Positions 63,326 to 64,000 of a stretch of DNA of 64,000 bases are shown here, piece after piece. The translations under genes were made by a program, and so were the position numbers. Under the pieces are notes generated by a model. It had not been told where the DNA came from. It searched no databases and saw only the letters and a list, made by a program, of their open reading frames with translations. The first letter of the stretch is position 1; the number at the start of each line of letters is the position of its first letter. Source of the stretch: F23-D06 sp045116675. GTDB lineage: Bacteria; Bacteroidota; Bacteroidia; Bacteroidales; WCHB1-69. Location: positions 45,003 through 109,002 of the forward strand of contig JBGUMF010000017.1 in the NCBI GenBank assembly GCA_045116675.1. Reading direction: 5' to 3'.

Positions 63326-64000
63326 TTATTGGTTATTGCTGTTTTTCTGGGAGGTCCGTTTCACGGCACCTTCCAGCGTGGTGGTCTTCATAATCTCGCC
63401 CATGTTCACGCCGGTGGCGTCGGATACCACGTCCATGGTCTGGCGGATGACGGTGGGCACATTGCCCGACATCTCAGCCACGCCCCTGCCGTCGTTGCCG
63501 TAGATGCGCACGTCCTTGATGGAGGCGATGGGCTCGGCAATGCTGGCGGCGATTTCCGGCAGCTTCTCGATGACCATCTGGGCTTTGGCGGCGTCGCCGT
63601 ACTCCTTGTAAGCCTCGGCCTTCAGGCGCAGAGCCTCGGCTTCGGCTTTACCTTTCTGTTCGATGGCGTATGCCTCGGCATCGGCGATTTTCTTTTTACC
63701 GATAGCCTCCTGCTCCATCTTGTACTGTTCGGCCTCGGCCAGGGCGCGCACCGCCTTGGCATTCTGCTCGGCCTCGTAGGCGGCGGCTTCTGCGTTGCGC
63801 TTGCGCTGCTCCAGCTCGGCGGCGGCGGAGATCTCCGTGTTATACTTGTCGGCGTCGGCCTTCTTCTGGATTTCAGCTTCCAGCGTATTTTGTTGAATCT
63901 TCACCTTTTCGGCGGTCAGCTCCTGCTCGCGTTTCGCCTTTTCAATCTGGGCTTCCACCTGCTTGGAGTTGATGACCTTCTGCTTCTCCTGTTCGAGGAT
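63326..64000 (-). CDS. flotillin/SPFH-type protein, 5' end beyond window
   Basis: The C-terminal 224 residues of a flotillin-like protein are visible; the N-terminal SPFH domain is cut off. The sequence is a long Ala/Glu/Lys/Gln coiled coil with repeats such as EAEIQKKADADKYN, EAAAYEAEQNAKAV and ADAEAYAIEQKGKAEAEAL. A tail follows: MVIEKLPEIAASIAEPIASIKDVRIYG, the usual flotillin end. Flotillins form membrane microdomain scaffolds. It may lead the lipoprotein/radical SAM transcription unit. Confidence 0.85.
   Translation of the reverse strand: MLEQEKQKVINSKQVEAQIEKAKREQELTAEKVKIQQNTLEAEIQKKADADKYNTEISAAAELEQRKRNAEAAAYEAEQNAKAVRALAEAEQYKMEQEAIGKKKIADAEAYAIEQKGKAEAEALRLKAEAYKEYGDAAKAQMVIEKLPEIAASIAEPIASIKDVRIYGNDGRGVAEMSGNVPTVIRQTMDVVSDATGVNMGEIMKTTTLEGAVKRTSQKNSNNQ

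Overview
The window is a chromosome segment of a Gram-negative Bacteroidota bacterium, most likely an uncultured Bacteroidales member. The evidence is the repeated promoter form TAnnTTTG (mostly TATCTTTG, TACTTTTG or TATTTTTG) 20-50 bases before starts, sometimes with TTG 18-19 bases upstream; the general lack of Shine-Dalgarno sequences; a secreted protein with a type IX secretion C-terminal sorting tail; a FISUMP-domain protein; many SPII lipoproteins; and Kdo transferase, MenG, type B L31 and DUF5723-like proteins. Genes are tightly packed in short operons on both strands. I see no rRNA, tRNA, CRISPR array, insertion sequence or complete prophage. Both ends cut a gene.

Layout. 1-8.6 kb: a partial CAP-domain protein, rpmH, a SurA-like chaperone, MoxR ATPase, a sensor histidine kinase, then small envelope proteins and a TraB/GumN protein. 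8.7-14.4 kb: lon-meaB, rpmE2, purE and prfA. 14.4-20.2 kb: a four-gene operon, gmk, an inositol-phosphatase-family gene, a BaiN/HI0933-type flavoprotein and an AddA/RecB-like helicase-nuclease. 20.2-25.4 kb: a lipoprotein/beta-barrel pair, a YitT protein and AzlCD. 25.5-29 kb: a lone PAS protein, a T9SS cargo protein, an orphan regulated promoter, then rlmB-yfcE-miaA. 29-36.2 kb is the accessory part: a Fic protein with an operator array, an ORF6N gene remnant, a 1142-residue glycine-rich FISUMP protein, ybaK and a DUF4143-type ATPase with tandem repeats upstream.

36-51.5 kb is housekeeping: a membrane phosphoesterase, dtd-menG-ABC exporter, corA, a retropepsin-like protein, ruvC, valS, rlmN, an aminotransferase, an LptF/LptG-type permease, a BASS transporter and guaA. 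51.7-53.3 kb is a second small accessory patch: an operator-controlled AAA ATPase and a 319-base stretch without a recognisable gene. 53.3-61.3 kb: lgt, a POT transporter, trxA, a second aminotransferase, an outer membrane protein, waaA, and lemA with a TPM-domain gene.

The most interesting locus is 61.3-64 kb. A radical SAM/SPASM enzyme lies between two small paralogous lipoproteins, and a third lipoprotein follows. Together the three carry four copies of a short Tyr-Gly-(Pro/Met) motif: MYGP three times and CYGMP once. A flotillin-like gene is directly upstream in the same direction. This looks like an enzyme with several candidate lipoprotein substrates at the envelope. The radical SAM/lipoprotein pairing is known as a family association; the shared motif and the small flanking lipoproteins are what I would follow up.
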